Positions 46,240 to 57,745 are shown, numbered from the stretch's first letter. The stretch: 64,000 bases of DNA from Cristatella mucedo (GCA_009760855.2 WPIO01000007.1:12552501-12616500), one strand, 5' to 3'. Notes: generated by a model from the letters alone, not told the origin. A program made the numbers and translations.

Positions 46240-47090
46240 TACAATAATAGTGATGATACATTTGTGTAGCACCTTCAGAGAACTCAATCTCTTTCTAGGC
46301 ACTTAAAATTTGCTGTAGAGGAATCGAGATCATAAGGTTAGTACAATGGAGTTAGTACAATTTGCATAATGTCAACAACGATGACATGGTTGGAGGCGAT
46401 AGGCTCATGGTCAGCATGCAAAAGTGGTTAGTGCCAGCATGCACAGTGTCACCACACATATGCAAACAAATGAAGGTCACAAGGATCCGCTTAATGCTCT
46501 GAAAAATATTCGCTCTTTCAGATTTTTTTAATACTATTAAGTCAGGGGAAGTCGTAGAGTCAGTCGGAAGTGTGTTCCAGGCTTTGGGAGCATGCAAGCT
46601 AAAGGCGCTGTCTCCGAAAGTATTTAAGTTCATACGAGGTGTAGGTAAACGATTCAATTCAGGAAAGCGGGTGGTATGAATCTTAGCTTAGCGGGGGAGT
46701 AGTTCTGACAGTTAGGCCGGATCCAGAGAATGAAAAGACCTAAAAGTGAGCGAGAGATTCTGGAAGTCAATCGATACGCTACCTGATTGGGAATCATTGC
46801 AGGTTGGCCCGAATTTATGTGATTTGGCAACTGCGACGATCACGATAGACAGGCCGAGTTTCTTAGTTTTGAACCCGCTGCAAGCACCCTGATTGCAAAC
46901 GTTGCTTGACCAGCAAGCTATGAGTTGCAGCAATAGAGACGGAATGTTAAAAAAGGCATGGAGAAACTTGGATGTAGTATTCCAGTCTAACCAAATCAGA
47001 ATTCTAGCAATGCTATATAGCTGAAAGTAGGCAGACTTTACTCGGTGCGGAAGTTCTCAATGATTGCTAAGGATCCTTAGGAGTCATCTT
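46240..47090 (-). mobile_element. LINE-A, about 850 bp, moderately degenerate
   Basis: Tail relic, hairpin ('agcaccttcagagaactcaatctctttctaggcactt'), 3' UTR, then C-terminal coding pieces (46352-46657 includes FGDSAFSLHAPKAWNTLP) and further upstream blocks to about 47080. Confidence 0.9.
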
Positions 47091-47144
47091 GACCTAGTCT
47101 TATTGCTTTTTAATATTACTAAGCTAGTCTTATTGCTTAAATAG

Positions 47145-47262
47145 CATGATACTACTCACCATTCAATTGCATTTCCCTTTGCAGCAAATGTAAAGCACCT
47201 ATAAAGAGATTGAGTTCTCTGAGGGCGCTTTATCAAGTGCATTATTATTATTATTACTATTA
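47145..47262 (+). mobile_element. LINE-A 3' tip, opposite orientation to its neighbour
   Basis: About 118 bp: 'ataatactcaccattcaattgcatttccctttgcagcaaatg'-type sequence, an almost perfect terminal hairpin (47190-47232) and a TTATTATTATTA tail. Confidence 0.93.
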
Positions 47263-48450
47263 ATAGTGAAGATCGTACCTGAATCGTGACTTTTTATCTG
47301 TATGGGTACAAGACATGCAATGTCCAATGAATTGAGTGTCCGAGAGCTGAAATGGCTGCTCGTCCTGCCAAAATTAGTCATTCAGGTAAATCTCGTGCTA
47401 AATTTCGGCAAATTAAGAAGTAGTACTTGATTTTATTAAGTAGATTTGCAGATCAAGGCTGCTCTGAAATTGATAAAGTTGTAGAAATATGCCCATTCCC
47501 AATTCCTAAATCCCAAGCTTCGGGGGTAATATTCTCAGCTATTGACCAACTGATTTAATTGGGATGTTCGTTTTTGAGATCGTGCTTGCTCTAGGTGGAA
47601 ATAATTGGTGTTTAATGGAATATTTACGGCAGTGGTTTCGGAACTAAGAAGAATAATGATCAGTGCCAACAGTCTGGTACAAGTAGTGCTGAGAGTACTA
47701 AGAAACAGGCACTAATGATGACAACTAAGATGGAGCTGTTAATAATAATCGAGACGATTTAAGGGCGATAGGGTGACCAATATACTTTTGTCAATTTACC
47801 AATAAAATACAGACACCTACGCACCTTAGGCCATGCTACGGTTTCTGAATAAACTCGTGGCACGAGCAAATGAAATGGAATTTTCTCTCCTGCTCGCTGT
47901 AATTCCATTGTCCGGTTCGAAAATCTGCTAGTGGGTGATGCTCAGCGAATCGATCTACGCGATCTTGCCAATCATACCGTGCAGACGGTTCAGCTGTACG
48001 CATGGTAGAGAAGAGGGCATTGATTAAAAGATGCCGGGCAAGAGCACGATCAGTCACAGCGGCAATCGCTTGGACAAAGGTGCATGGAAGTTTGCTCCTC
48101 TCTTCCGCAGTTTGTGTGCCCAGGTCATGCTAATGCTTTCCGATCTCTTTTTTTTAAGTTTATATTGATATAGATCTGAAGCTAAAATCATGCGCTTATC
48201 TCCAGCCATGAGAAGCACTGTCGTCAGAAGAGTCGAGCTGCCAGGAAACGCACTGGGTGTAAGTTCGGCGCTATATAACAGGATGGCTACCTTGAAAATT
48301 GCGGCAAATTTGTCTGAAAACCCTGGGGAAGAAGTTATGTTATGGCCTAACGAGTTGGAGACTTCGCTAAGTCGATCTATTGCACGTCACTCCCGGAATT
48401 ACTAGTTCCAGAAGACTACGCTGCAATATCTTACTGAGAGGCAGAATATA
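47263..48450. other. No recognisable gene
   Basis: AT-rich. Small overlapping frames without recognised domains. Confidence 0.4.
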
Positions 48451-48454
48451 ATTA

Positions 48455-48525
48455 ATAAAATATAATGTACTTTTCTAGCGCCCTAAGAGAACTTAATCTA
48501 TACTCAGGCGCGTCACATATACCAC
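48455..48525 (-). mobile_element. LINE-A 3' tip relic
   Basis: 'tagcgccctaagagaacttaatctatactcaggcgcgtcacatata' is a hairpin variant, with only a short AT-rich tail before it. Confidence 0.7.
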
Positions 48526-48945
48526 GGGGTTCAAGCCCATGTTCAAGCGCTCGTATGTTCCACGTTTTCCTCTGCAGCGTGTTGTTCGTAGCCCCCCTCA
48601 GTGAGCTGAGTTGTACCGCGCTAGTGAATCCCTATACTACAGCCGATGTCGTACCTATGTTGTCGTGGCTGGTGCTTGTGTGGATTTCCGCCCGTCTTCA
48701 AGGTTGCTCTGATTGGTTCGAGAAATCCTCTTCCGTCGGGAGACCTCGCGTTTCCCGTGCCCACCCCATAGTCTAATCTACCTAGGGCCCCCAGTACTTC
48801 GGTGTATTCCCCCTGTTGTTGTTGGCGCATTCGAGATTGTTAAAAAGTGGTTTAATGAAACTACCACTCGCCTTGCATGGCCTGGCTTGCGGAAAATAGC
48901 TTCTGCCCCTGGATCTTGGTAACATTATTTTTATTATTATTATTA

Positions 48946-49825
48946 CAGTCGACCCTGATTTATCGCGGTTAATCCGTTCCAGACTTTATCGCGATAGGCG
49001 AATTTCCGCGAAGTAGGATTATTTACTTATAAATCAATTATTTTCGTAGTTAGAGTATAGAAGACCTGTTTATGACCCTCGAAATATGATTTTTTAACAT
49101 TACTAGAGTCCTCCGGACATGAAATAACACCCTGCTAGTCATTATTACACTCGTATTACCAAATATATTAGACAAAATGAGAGCAAATAAGACATATTAG
49201 ACATTTGTAATGTAATGTAATGCATCTCCGTCAGTAACTCCACAAAGTCATAAAGACCATGTGGGTGTTACGCAGGAGAGTTTTGTATAGCGCACTCACA
49301 GCCTAAGCGGCTTTCGGTACGCATTCGGTAGCCAACAGACTTCGTCTCACGCAACAAAGAGAAAGTGGGAAGCATAGCAGAGTTAGGAGAGCAGTTGAGG
49401 TAGTGAGTAGCATTGAAAGTAGCAGTTCTGTACACTTAATTGCACACACATAATTCTTAAGCGCACAACACTAAGCCATGAAAATAGTGCGTTTGGTGAT
49501 GAAGCGATTAAGATGAAGAAATGTACAGCACTGTAAGAAAGAAGAGCGAGGCTACTGCTCCTCTGAAGGCCTGACTTCAGGAGGAGAGTCTTCAGGTGGT
49601 GCAGTGCCTTCAGCAGGTGCGTCGTCGTCTTCTTCCGCATTCCATACGTACAGTAATTTTAATTTTAATTGTAATGCATGAGTGTATAATTGACTCAGTC
49701 AAACGAGCGCGTGCTGTATCGTTTTCACTATTTCGATCAAATTGTTAACGAATATACATGCATTTAAAAAACCGCGATCGTGTGAAGACGCGAAAGTCGA
49801 AGCGCAAAGTGGCGACGGACGACTG
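48946..49825 (-). mobile_element. pogo/Tigger-like DNA transposon, internally deleted
   Basis: The left end 'cagtcgaccctgatttatcg' and the right end (reverse complement begins 'cagtcgtccgtcgccacttt') share the CAGTCG-x-CC terminal motif. The sub-terminal 'tttccgcgaagtaggatt' and 'gtgtgaagacgcgaaagtcg' blocks are typical of TcMar-Tigger type elements. A TA lies directly before the left end. The right flank reads CA instead of TA. On the minus strand at about 49555-49645 an acidic, Pro-rich peptide tail (AEEDDDAPAEGTAPPEDS) ending at a stop could be the last residues of the transposase. The rest of the transposase is absent. A LINE-2 fragment (about 49203-49425) interrupts it. Confidence 0.78.
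49203..49425 (-). mobile_element. LINE-2 3' end inserted in the Tigger-like element
   Basis: Starts with the tail 'tgtaatgtaatgtaatg', continues with the LINE-2 3' UTR (hairpin segment 'agtaactccacaaagtcataaagaccatgtgggtgttac') and the coding end up to 'gagtagcattgaaagtagcag'. Tigger-like sequence is found on both sides. Confidence 0.88.
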
Positions 49826-49829
49826 CATT

Positions 49830-51360
49830 ATTATCGTACAGTTGACTGATCCAGATAGTAAAAGTCAATTATTAGGTTCTAAACCTTATGTAACGAAATT
49901 ACTGGTTCCTAATGTTTACAATTCAGGAACCGATAATAATTCCAATCACTGTCACCGTTTGATCGATTTATTAGGCACGCGTTTCATCATGTAGACATCC
50001 GTTAAGGATGAAGGCTTGTTGTTATGGTGTGGGCGCTAAATCATGATGTCCAGCTCTGCTATCGGCGCTCTACCGGCCGGAGTGCATTGGGTGGGGCTCT
50101 TTGCGACTCGCCAGCAGCGATCGGAGGCGCCAGTTCCACCATTGTTGGTGGAGCGTTTACAAGGAAGGACCGGTGCTGTAACCTGCACTATGCTTGGTTT
50201 GGATTGCCTTTGTGGCAGAGCGGCTACATCACGTGAGTGTTGGCTCGACAGCGAGGCAGTCTAGCACGAAAGACAGAGTGCTGGTGCGGTGAACAAATAA
50301 CATCCGCCGCACGGAGACCAAGTGTCTTAGTCTCCCAGCAGCTTTTTCTTTAGAGCTTAACCCCGTCAAACTAGTATGCAGCGAATAATGCCTTTCGCCG
50401 AGTACGCACACGGTATCCACGCACAAGCGTGGGCTTTCGCGAAAAGTATGGACGCAAGCGCCAGATTAGCGCTGCTGCGTCTCGGGTGTGCCTTGCCCTA
50501 CGGTAGTGCTTACCTACGTCATCGCACGAGCTTACTCGAGCAAATTGGAATTCGCGATTCATCGAATTCGCTTAGTTAGACGCACCGTACTAGGCGCATA
50601 GTTGACTAAACACCAGGGCTTTGGTTTCGTTCTTTTTTGTTATTGCCCACCGATAATTGCTCCTGCTCAACGTTCGTATCGCTTCGGTCGGCATGCACGT
50701 CGTAATGCATGCATCTCAGAGCGCAGCACAGATTCCTCGTCAAGTTACAACAGTTCACTCGGAGCCAGGAGACGGGCAACAGGGGCAGTAGTTGTCCCCT
50801 TAGTCGGCCGCTTCCTATAGCGCGCCGGGGGTCGGAGCTGGGGGTTGAACAGCAATGGCAATTTGTAGTAAGTCCGGGAGGTTACAGCTGCGAGCGTTAT
50901 CTATGACGATACCGAGCGTACCACACCAATGACCATCCTACTTCTAGTCGCTAAGCAACCGTTGAGTGCGAGACGAACAGAGGATCATGCCCCCCCCCCG
51001 GACATTCATCCCTGGAGGAAAGTAGAGTGGGAAAGTGCCTTTACAAGCTCAAACCTACACACACATTCAGACAAGCAGAAAGACACGCAAACACGCTCGC
51101 ACACATGCCTATGCACACAAACTCAAAAAGACGCACGTACAACGAGAACAAGAGCATGAAAAGGCAACAACAACGCGGTCCTGAGAAACAAAGGATATTG
51201 TAAGATGGAGAACAAATTGGCAACACTTACGTAGTGGGTTATCGTTCGGACATGCTAACTTTGTGATTGCTAATACGACTGGCAAATGCTTTAAGCAATT
51301 AATGCTGGTGCCATAACGCATTCACATGCATGTAAAAGTAGGCGGTACAAATGTCGGAGC
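49830..51360. other. No recognisable gene
   Basis: Mixed composition, with moderately GC-rich stretches at 50030-50340 and 50690-50900 and a C-run near 50992. Frames overlap on both strands and have no recognised domain. Confidence 0.45.
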
Positions 51361-51369
51361 ACAAACACA

Positions 51370-51406
<37 letters not shown>
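51361..51406. repeat. (CA)n array
   Basis: About 45 bp of CA dinucleotides. Confidence 0.97.
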
Positions 51407-51408
<2 letters not shown>

Positions 51409-51689
51409 ATAGGATAACTAGCACACGTCGACAACTGCAGCTGTACTTGGAAGACCTGTTGGATTTATGCACATGCATTCATATTCACGCGAGCACACCC
51501 ACCTACTTACCCACGCATGCACTTGCCTAAACATGCACACACCAATAGCATGCAAACTCATCACTATGGTCACGCACAAGTCAATGTGGCAGATTGGAAA
51601 AAATTGGCCGTATCTAGCCATTAGTTCTCCTAAAGGCGTAACAACATTTGGGTGGATCCTGCCGACGAGGTTGACGTCGGGGTAATGGA

Positions 51690-53170
51690 ATGTAGTGTAT
51701 CTCCGTCTCTGTAACTCCACAAAGCCATAAAGACCATGTGGGTGTTACGCAGGAGAGTTTTGTATAGTCCACTCACAGCCTAAGCGGCTTTCGGCACGCA
51801 TTCAGTAGCCGACAGACTTGGTCTCACGCAACAAAGAGAAAGTGGGAAGCATAGCAGAGTCAGAGGAGAGCAGTTGAGGTAATGAGTAGCATGGAAGTAG
51901 CAGCTCAGGACCACTGAAAAGGATGTGCCATAGTCGGCAGTAGGAGAGTAGTTGTCGTTGCGTAAGAATTGTGGAAGCGAGTTCCACAGTCTAGGTCTTG
52001 CAGAGCGAAAGCTTCTGTCGCCAACTGTCTTTAAGCGGAGGAATGGAACAGCTAATTTGTTGTCCACGCAGGACCTGAGGGCGCGAAGAGGCTGAAACTG
52101 ATGCAGCAGTTCAGCTAGGTACGAAGGAGCCAAGCCGTGGCGGGCCTTGTGGGTCAGTGTAAGAACTTTGCTATGTATCCTTTGCTCAACCGGCAACCGT
52201 CCTAGCTCTTTTAGCAAAGGAGACATGTACTCAAACCTCGGGGGCTTGAAGACTAGTCTTACAGCGATATTCGTAGTCTGCTGCAGTGACCTAATAGCTT
52301 TCTTTGGCAGCCCAGTCAAAAGGGAATTACAATAATTAAGCCAAGACAGAACTAAGGAGCTAGTTAAATTTTTTACAAGCAACTGTGGGAGACAGCTCCT
52401 AATCTTGGATAGAGATCGGACGTGATGGCTTGCTGTTGAAGCAGTCTTCTGAATGAAGCTTTTAAAATTAAGGCAGCTGTCGAAAACGATACCTGAATTT
52501 CGAGCACGTGGTGATGGTCGCACAATAGCATCACCCATTAGAAGAGCAAAGCCTTTTAATCCGGCCATACGCTTAGGATGTCCTATGAGCAGCAGTTCGG
52601 TTTTATCATCATTTAATTTCAGGAAGTTTTCCGACATCCAGGATCGAATATCGGCAAGGCAAGCATTCAGTTTCTCAGTTGCTGCAGCAGATTCCGACGG
52701 TTTAAATGACAAATACAACTGAGTATCGTCAGCATAGAAGTGATATCCTATTCCATGGGCCTTAATCACTTTTCCCAGAGGTTGTGTATAAATGGAGAAC
52801 AGCAAGGGACCAAGTATAGACCCTTGAGGGACTCCACAGGTGACCCTTCTCGTGTCTGAGACCTGACCCCCACACGAGACGGATTGAACACGATCAGACC
52901 AGTGCGATTTAAACCACGCCGATGCTTCGTCTGCCAGACCGATCGTTGTTCTCAATCGTTCAAGCAGAACTTCGTGATCAATGGTGTCGAAGGCAGCAGA
53001 CAGATCTAGCAGAGCTAAGGCAGTGACATTCCCGTCGTCGTTGCCACGTAGAATGTCGTTGTTAACACGGAAGAGAGCAGTTTCAGTGGAGTGCTGCCTC
53101 TTGAACCCCGATTGAAATGTTCTGACATTTCATTCTTTTCAATATGTTCAACGAGCTGCTTAGCAACAAT
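51690..53170 (-). mobile_element. LINE-2, best preserved copy (5'-truncated)
   Basis: About 1.48 kb covering most of the RT domain, the C-terminal region and the 3' UTR. The 3' end holds the conserved hairpin 'gtaac...gttac' segment and a worn ATTAC-type tail. The 5' boundary near 53170 joins unrelated AT-rich sequence, so the start of the ORF and any endonuclease domain are missing. It is the reference for the other LINE-2 fragments in this window. Confidence 0.95.
51780..53125 (-). CDS. Non-LTR reverse transcriptase, partial ORF
   Basis: RNA-directed DNA polymerase of a CR1/L2-type LINE. From its first in-frame Met (position 52955) it reads 391 residues, but the same frame is open further upstream to about 53125 and includes FQSGFKRQHSTETALFRV and LDLSAAFDTIDHEVLLERL (RT motif A region with the catalytic Asp). 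The Met is therefore not the true start. In Met numbering, GVPQGSILGPLL is at 41-52 (motif B), FYADDTQL with the catalytic Asp pair at 73-80, and a conserved C-terminal region including LWNSLPQFLRND follows. A one-base deletion near 53127 breaks the link to the upstream block. The element's endonuclease part is missing, so this copy cannot move alone. Confidence 0.9.
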
Positions 53171-53234
53171 TTAAATAACCAAATTGTGCGAGACCATTGC
53201 GGACTGTAAAAAAAGAAGTTGCTATACATAATTA

Positions 53235-53400
53235 AATAATTAGCTTATTTAACAGCCTTATTGTTCTAATGACAGAAGAGCCTAAACGGCTATCACCAAC
53301 ATTTGCAGTTTGAAATTAAGGCTTTAGCACGGTGGGATTTGAATTTGCGACCTCGGTCACATGAACTTTTACCCTGCACACATGCTGACCTGAGGTAAAC
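53235..53400 (-). mobile_element. SINE-B copy, degenerate
   Basis: 'tagcttatttaacagcc', 'gacagaagagcctaaacggctatcacca' and 'gaatttgcgacctcggtca' follow the family order, with a worn B-box. Its ends are approximate. Confidence 0.62.
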
Positions 53401-54107
53401 GACAATACTCTTCGAATAAAAAAGTTGTCTCAGCGTAACCATAACTGTTGATGACGACAGTTTAGTACATCACAAACAAAAGTGCCCAACCAAAAGCGTA
53501 AGCTAATCTTGTAATAAATGCAATGCACCAAAGTGTAACGACTGAGATGAGTTAAAAGAAAGACTCTCAGGTCTACACCGCGTCGGCTTGGTTGCCTTTA
53601 ACTATTGAAAGGTAAACCAGAAGATCGCCAAAGAACATGTACTAAAATGAACGAGGTTTTTTGGGAAATTTAGCGTCCGACAGAGACACACTGCCCTCAT
53701 TGAGTTTCAGCTTGTAGGATGAGGCACTGCTAGACAGGGGTGCGGCTCACGCAGTCTTGATGTGGCTCATGCATGTGGCTCACGCAGTCTTGGGAAAAGC
53801 CTGAGAACGCATGCGCAGTATCACGTGCCTAAGCATCCCATGCAGCAGCTTCCAAAAGGATAACTTACCTAGTGTACTCTTTAATCTTACTAAGAAAAAC
53901 ATTTGCTGTCCATGACATCATTTGCTAGAAGGCATGGTTGAGCAGTCGGTTAAGTTAATATCTTAGAGCTAAGGTAAAAGCACGCGGTCATTGAGATAAT
54001 AAAGAACTTGCTAAACTGCAACATCATAACATGCGAGAACAAACCATGCGCGAGCGGCGGTGCTAACGAAGAGACGAGTGTGCTCGCGTCTGCACACAAA
54101 CAGACAC
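53401..54107. other. No recognisable gene
   Basis: A near-direct repeat 'ggctcacgcagtcttg' occurs twice at about 53741-53790. No domain recognised. Confidence 0.42.
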
Positions 54108-54882
54108 GTTAATGAAAATAATAAAGCATTTGATACAGCGCTCTCAGAGAACTCCTTCTAGGCGCTTTACATTTGCCGCAAAGTGAAATGCAATTGAATG
54201 GTAAGTAAAATCATGCTTGAAAAACAAACAAAATGAATAATATGGTTAGGGGTGACATGCACAGGGTCAACATGCAAATCTGGTTAGTGGCAGCATGCAC
54301 AATGTCAGCACGCATAAGCGCATCAAGGACGAATTACAGGGACCCACTAAATGCTGTCCTAAGTAGGTGTGTTTTTAAGTTCCTTTTAAACGTGGTCAGG
54401 TCAAGGGATGTTTTGACGCAGGTCGGAAGGAAGTTCCAGGCTTTGGGAGCATACGAACTAAATGCACGGTCTCCAAAGGATTTAAGGTTTGTACGAGGTA
54501 TTTTTAGACTGCTGGATTCCGAAAAGCGGGTGGTACGATGCTTGGCCTGATGGGGTAGTATATCTGACAGATAGGCTGGAGCCACAGAATGAAGGGACCT
54601 AAAAGTGAGCGACTCGCACATGCCGGTAGGCCAGCAAGCAGTGAGTTACAGAAGTCGAGACGGGATGTCACGAATGCATGGAACAACTTAGAAGTGGTAT
54701 CCTTATCTAAACAAGCCCGAATTTTAGCAATGTTATGTAGCTGGAAGTAGGCAGATTTGACTGTGGAGCTGATGTGGTCGTCTAATGAGGGGTCACTTTG
54801 GAATATGACAACTAGATTTAGAGCTGATTTAACTGGAGATATGCTGGCAGAGCCTATTTTGAGCGTCAGGCTCTCCAATTTA

Positions 54883-54885
<3 letters not shown>
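54108..54885 (-). mobile_element. LINE-A with internal deletion
   Basis: Tail ('aatgaaaataataaa'), slightly shortened hairpin, 3' UTR and C-terminal coding part (54334-54621 reads SLTFRSLHSVAPAYLSDILPHQAKHRTT). At about 54613 it jumps directly to the LLAGLPA block, losing roughly 170 bp found in longer copies. It continues to 'gagcgtcaggctctccaattt'. Confidence 0.93.

Positions 54886-54918
<33 letters not shown>
54886..54918. repeat. (TA)n array
   Basis: About 32 bp of TA at the 5' edge of the LINE-A copy. Confidence 0.97.
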
Positions 54919-54920
<2 letters not shown>

Positions 54921-55435
54921 CTTCTTCAGTGGCAGGTGTTTTATTAATTTGGATAGCCTCATAAGAGAACTATCCAAGCTCTTTGCATTTGCTTTAGGGC
55001 TCGAGCCCCCTCCCAACCCTGGTCATCAAAGGCAAGCACTGTGGCACTGGGTCAAAGCGGCTCGGCAGACATGATACAAAGCCTGCCATCAGTTTCTGCC
55101 TTTCTCTGTCCTCGAGGTTAGTCACGAATCCCCAATAAAAGGAGCAATTCATTCATATGTTGAGAAGAGCTCAGGCAGCTACCTGACTGTATTACGATCG
55201 CTATAGTCCATCTTCACTACGAAGTTTCCCTAAATGGCAAACGACGAGACAGATTGCCTATACTAACTAGGAACCGTTACACGACGATTCCACCCATACA
55301 TCTGCATCCAACGTTTGCCTAACGATGGAAAAGCTACTCACCGCTCTCACAAATGGACAGCGAATCGCGAGCGATCGCTTGCTACAAAAGCATGCCGAGT
55401 TTCGGTGCACTGAATTGGGTAAACTAATGCTCTCT
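54919..55435. other. No recognisable gene
   Basis: A palindromic 'gggctcgagccc' lies near 54999-55010. No family recognised. Confidence 0.42.
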
Positions 55436-55850
55436 GTAATAATAATAATAACAGTGATACAATTGATAAAGCGCCCTCAGAAAACTCAATATCTTTCTAG
55501 GTGCTTTACATTTGCTGCAGAGGAAACTCGATCAAATGGTGAGTGGTATCATGCTTGATAAACAACATGAATAACTTGGTTAAGAGTGACATGCAACGTG
55601 TCAGCATGCAAAGATGGCTAGTGGCAGCATGCAGCAGTGTCAGCACGCATAAGCACATAAAGGATGAATCAGAAAGACCCACTAAATGCTGTCATAAGTA
55701 GGTGCATTTTTAAATCTGGTCAAGTCAGAGGATATCGTGACGCAAGTCGGGAGTGAGTGCTAATCGTTGGGAGCATACGAACTCAATGCACGGTCTCCAA
55801 ATAATTTGAACTTTGTACGAGGTACAGGTAAACAGTTGTCTAATCAGTTG
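55436..55850 (-). mobile_element. LINE-A 3' end copy
   Basis: (AAT)n tail, hairpin ('aaagcgccctcagaaaactcaatatctttctaggtgcttt'), 3' UTR, and the C-terminal ORF end with a small deletion. Stops near 'ggtacaggtaaacagttg'. Confidence 0.92.
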
Positions 55851-57060
55851 TCTCTGTCAGTTTTGCAAGCCAGAACCTGATGGACAACCGAGATAAAGGG
55901 GGAGACTAACAAAGCTTCAGCTACCAAACCGACCGATCAATTGCCGTTCGGCAAACTAAAGACAGCGGAACTCGCACATAATGCAGCGCGCGTTTCTCCC
56001 GACGCACCGTATCTGAATGGAACGAGGAAGAACGCAACGCACTGTGAAGGCAGGAGCTCTCATTTCTAGTCACGTCGCGACCAAGCTGCCGAAGGTGAAA
56101 ACGGAGCTCGGGCCAGGCCAAGGTCAAGGTTCGGCGAAGTATGTCTGGCAACACCCGGTTTGCGTTCACGAAAAGATCTTATCCTTATCTTTTTAGTGCT
56201 TTAGTTCGTAATAAAATGTAACGATACAATTATTTATTTCTTCTTACAGATCGCACAGCTCTCTCAAAACAAAGCACGTTTTGCCTAGCCTGGCCGTCTG
56301 CTACTGTCGTCGTTGCGGCGGCAAATTTCTGGCCGATTGTCAGCCGCGTTGACATTTGTTATAGCAGATTAATGCCACAGATCCCGGAATGGAAAATATC
56401 TCCGGTTCTGAAAAGTTTTCTTCTGAGCACCGAAGCCAATTCTTTCCGATCGCAAAACAATGAATTTACCAAGAGCGCGACGCCATACGATTTTATTGAC
56501 TTATTTATGCGAGCCAAATCGCATCGGCTCTGCGATGACCACAAAACAAACGCCAGCATCTAGAATACAGATTCGCAAGAAATTATGGGAACTGTGTAGA
56601 AATTAAGTGCAAGTGACAGTGTATCGAACAACTTCAGTCATAGAATTCCTTAATGAGCACGATGAGTTGCTTAAAACTCACCGTGGCAGCTGGAGGCAGC
56701 AGCAGCGTGCACGGGCTCGTCACCCACCCAGCCGGACCGAACGTATCAATTCTAGTAAGAACTGCAAAATTTGTACACGATGACAAACTATTATTATTAT
56801 AGTTTGTTACTAGATGCTTAAATTTATGCAAAAGTTAAGATATGCTCTTTTCTACGTGTTTTGATAATAACTTTGTCCGACTTTGGCTTTGATCCGGGCT
56901 ACGTCTTGCGAGCTGACGCTCAGTGCTTGTCGGTGTTCAAATTAATTACGTGGTCGTGAAACCACGTATCTCTCGTCAACAGCTAATACGATGCATCATG
57001 AGCAATGCTTCACAGTATGCGCGAGTTCTTCTGCCTAAAAAATCTGTTTAAATAATAATC
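55851..57060. other. No recognised gene; weakly similar to 61.4-61.9 kb
   Basis: A stretch with 'caggccaaggtcaaggt' (about 56110), 'gatcgcacagctctctcaaaac' (about 56250) and 'gcctagcctggccgtctgct' resembles in order the 61.5-61.75 kb stretch ('gcaaggccaaggtcgga', 'aatcgtgcagttctgagtaaa', 'gtccggcatggcggcgagct'). It could be an unrecognised repeat family. No coding evidence. Confidence 0.35.
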
Positions 57061-57079
57061 TGTTGAAATAATTCTGTTT

Positions 57080-57320
57080 ACATAATCCAGAATTTGAGCA
57101 TGTTATGTAGCTGAAAGTAGGCAGACTTGACTGTGGAGCTAATGTTGCCGTCTAATGAAAGGTAACTTTGGAATATAAAACCTAGATTTCGTGCAGATTT
57201 AATAGGAGAAATGCTGGCATTGCCGATTTTGAGCATTAACCTTTTCAATTTGTGAATCGCATTTAATTTGCCCATAAATAGTACGTTAGTTTTATCATCA
57301 TTCATTTTCAGATGGTTTGC
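57080..57320 (-). mobile_element. LINE-A RT/post-RT part, first piece
   Basis: Minus-strand frame 57078-57341 reads HLKMNDDKTNVLFMGKLNAI and then LGFIFQSYLSLDGNISSTVKSAYFQLHN. Broken off by a SINE-B at the DDKT/LKLN block, and continues after it at 57500. Confidence 0.9.
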
Positions 57321-57499
57321 ATGGTGAGCCGTCTGGCACACTAGGTAAGGCGGTTGCTTTCATGACCTCGGTCCCGATGTCGTGGGTTCGATTCCTGCGG
57401 TGGGTGGTTCTTTATCGCCACTGCAAGCGGTGGTGATAGCTGTAAAGACTCTTGTGTCGCTATATAAAAAACGGCTGCTTTGTCAGCTAGGATTTTTTT
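57321..57499 (+). mobile_element. SINE-B, best preserved copy
   Basis: A tRNA-like head with an A-box-like 'tggcacactagg', B-box 'ggttcgattcc' (57385-57395), then 'cactgcaagcggtggtgatagctgtaaagactct', 'gtgtcgctatata' and 'ggctgctttgtcagcta'. It sits inside a minus-strand LINE-A copy, splitting it at the conserved LKLN block. It can be used to define the family. Confidence 0.88.
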
Positions 57500-57745
57500 T
57501 TGCTGTTATCCATGTGGGGAATTCATCAATAGATAGAGCAAGGGAGTTAAGATAATTCTTCATGCTGGAAGGCGCGGAGAGATAAAAGCAAAAGTACAAC
57601 TGACTGTCATCTGCATCGAAATCAAAGCCTATATTGTGCATGGCAATCACGTCTGCTAAAGGGATAGTTTAAACCGTGAAAAGAACGGCACCAAGCACAG
57701 AGCCCTCAAGAACCCCCATATGTCAGAGATTCCTCGGATGGTTTT
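57500..57745 (-). mobile_element. LINE-A RT part, second piece
   Basis: Continues the LINE-A copy across the SINE. Blocks correspond to the surroundings of YADD ('gactgtcatctgcatcgaaatcaaagcc', giving FDADD) and to the GVPQGS motif ('caccaagcacagagccctcaagaa'). The end of similarity is near 57745. Confidence 0.82.
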
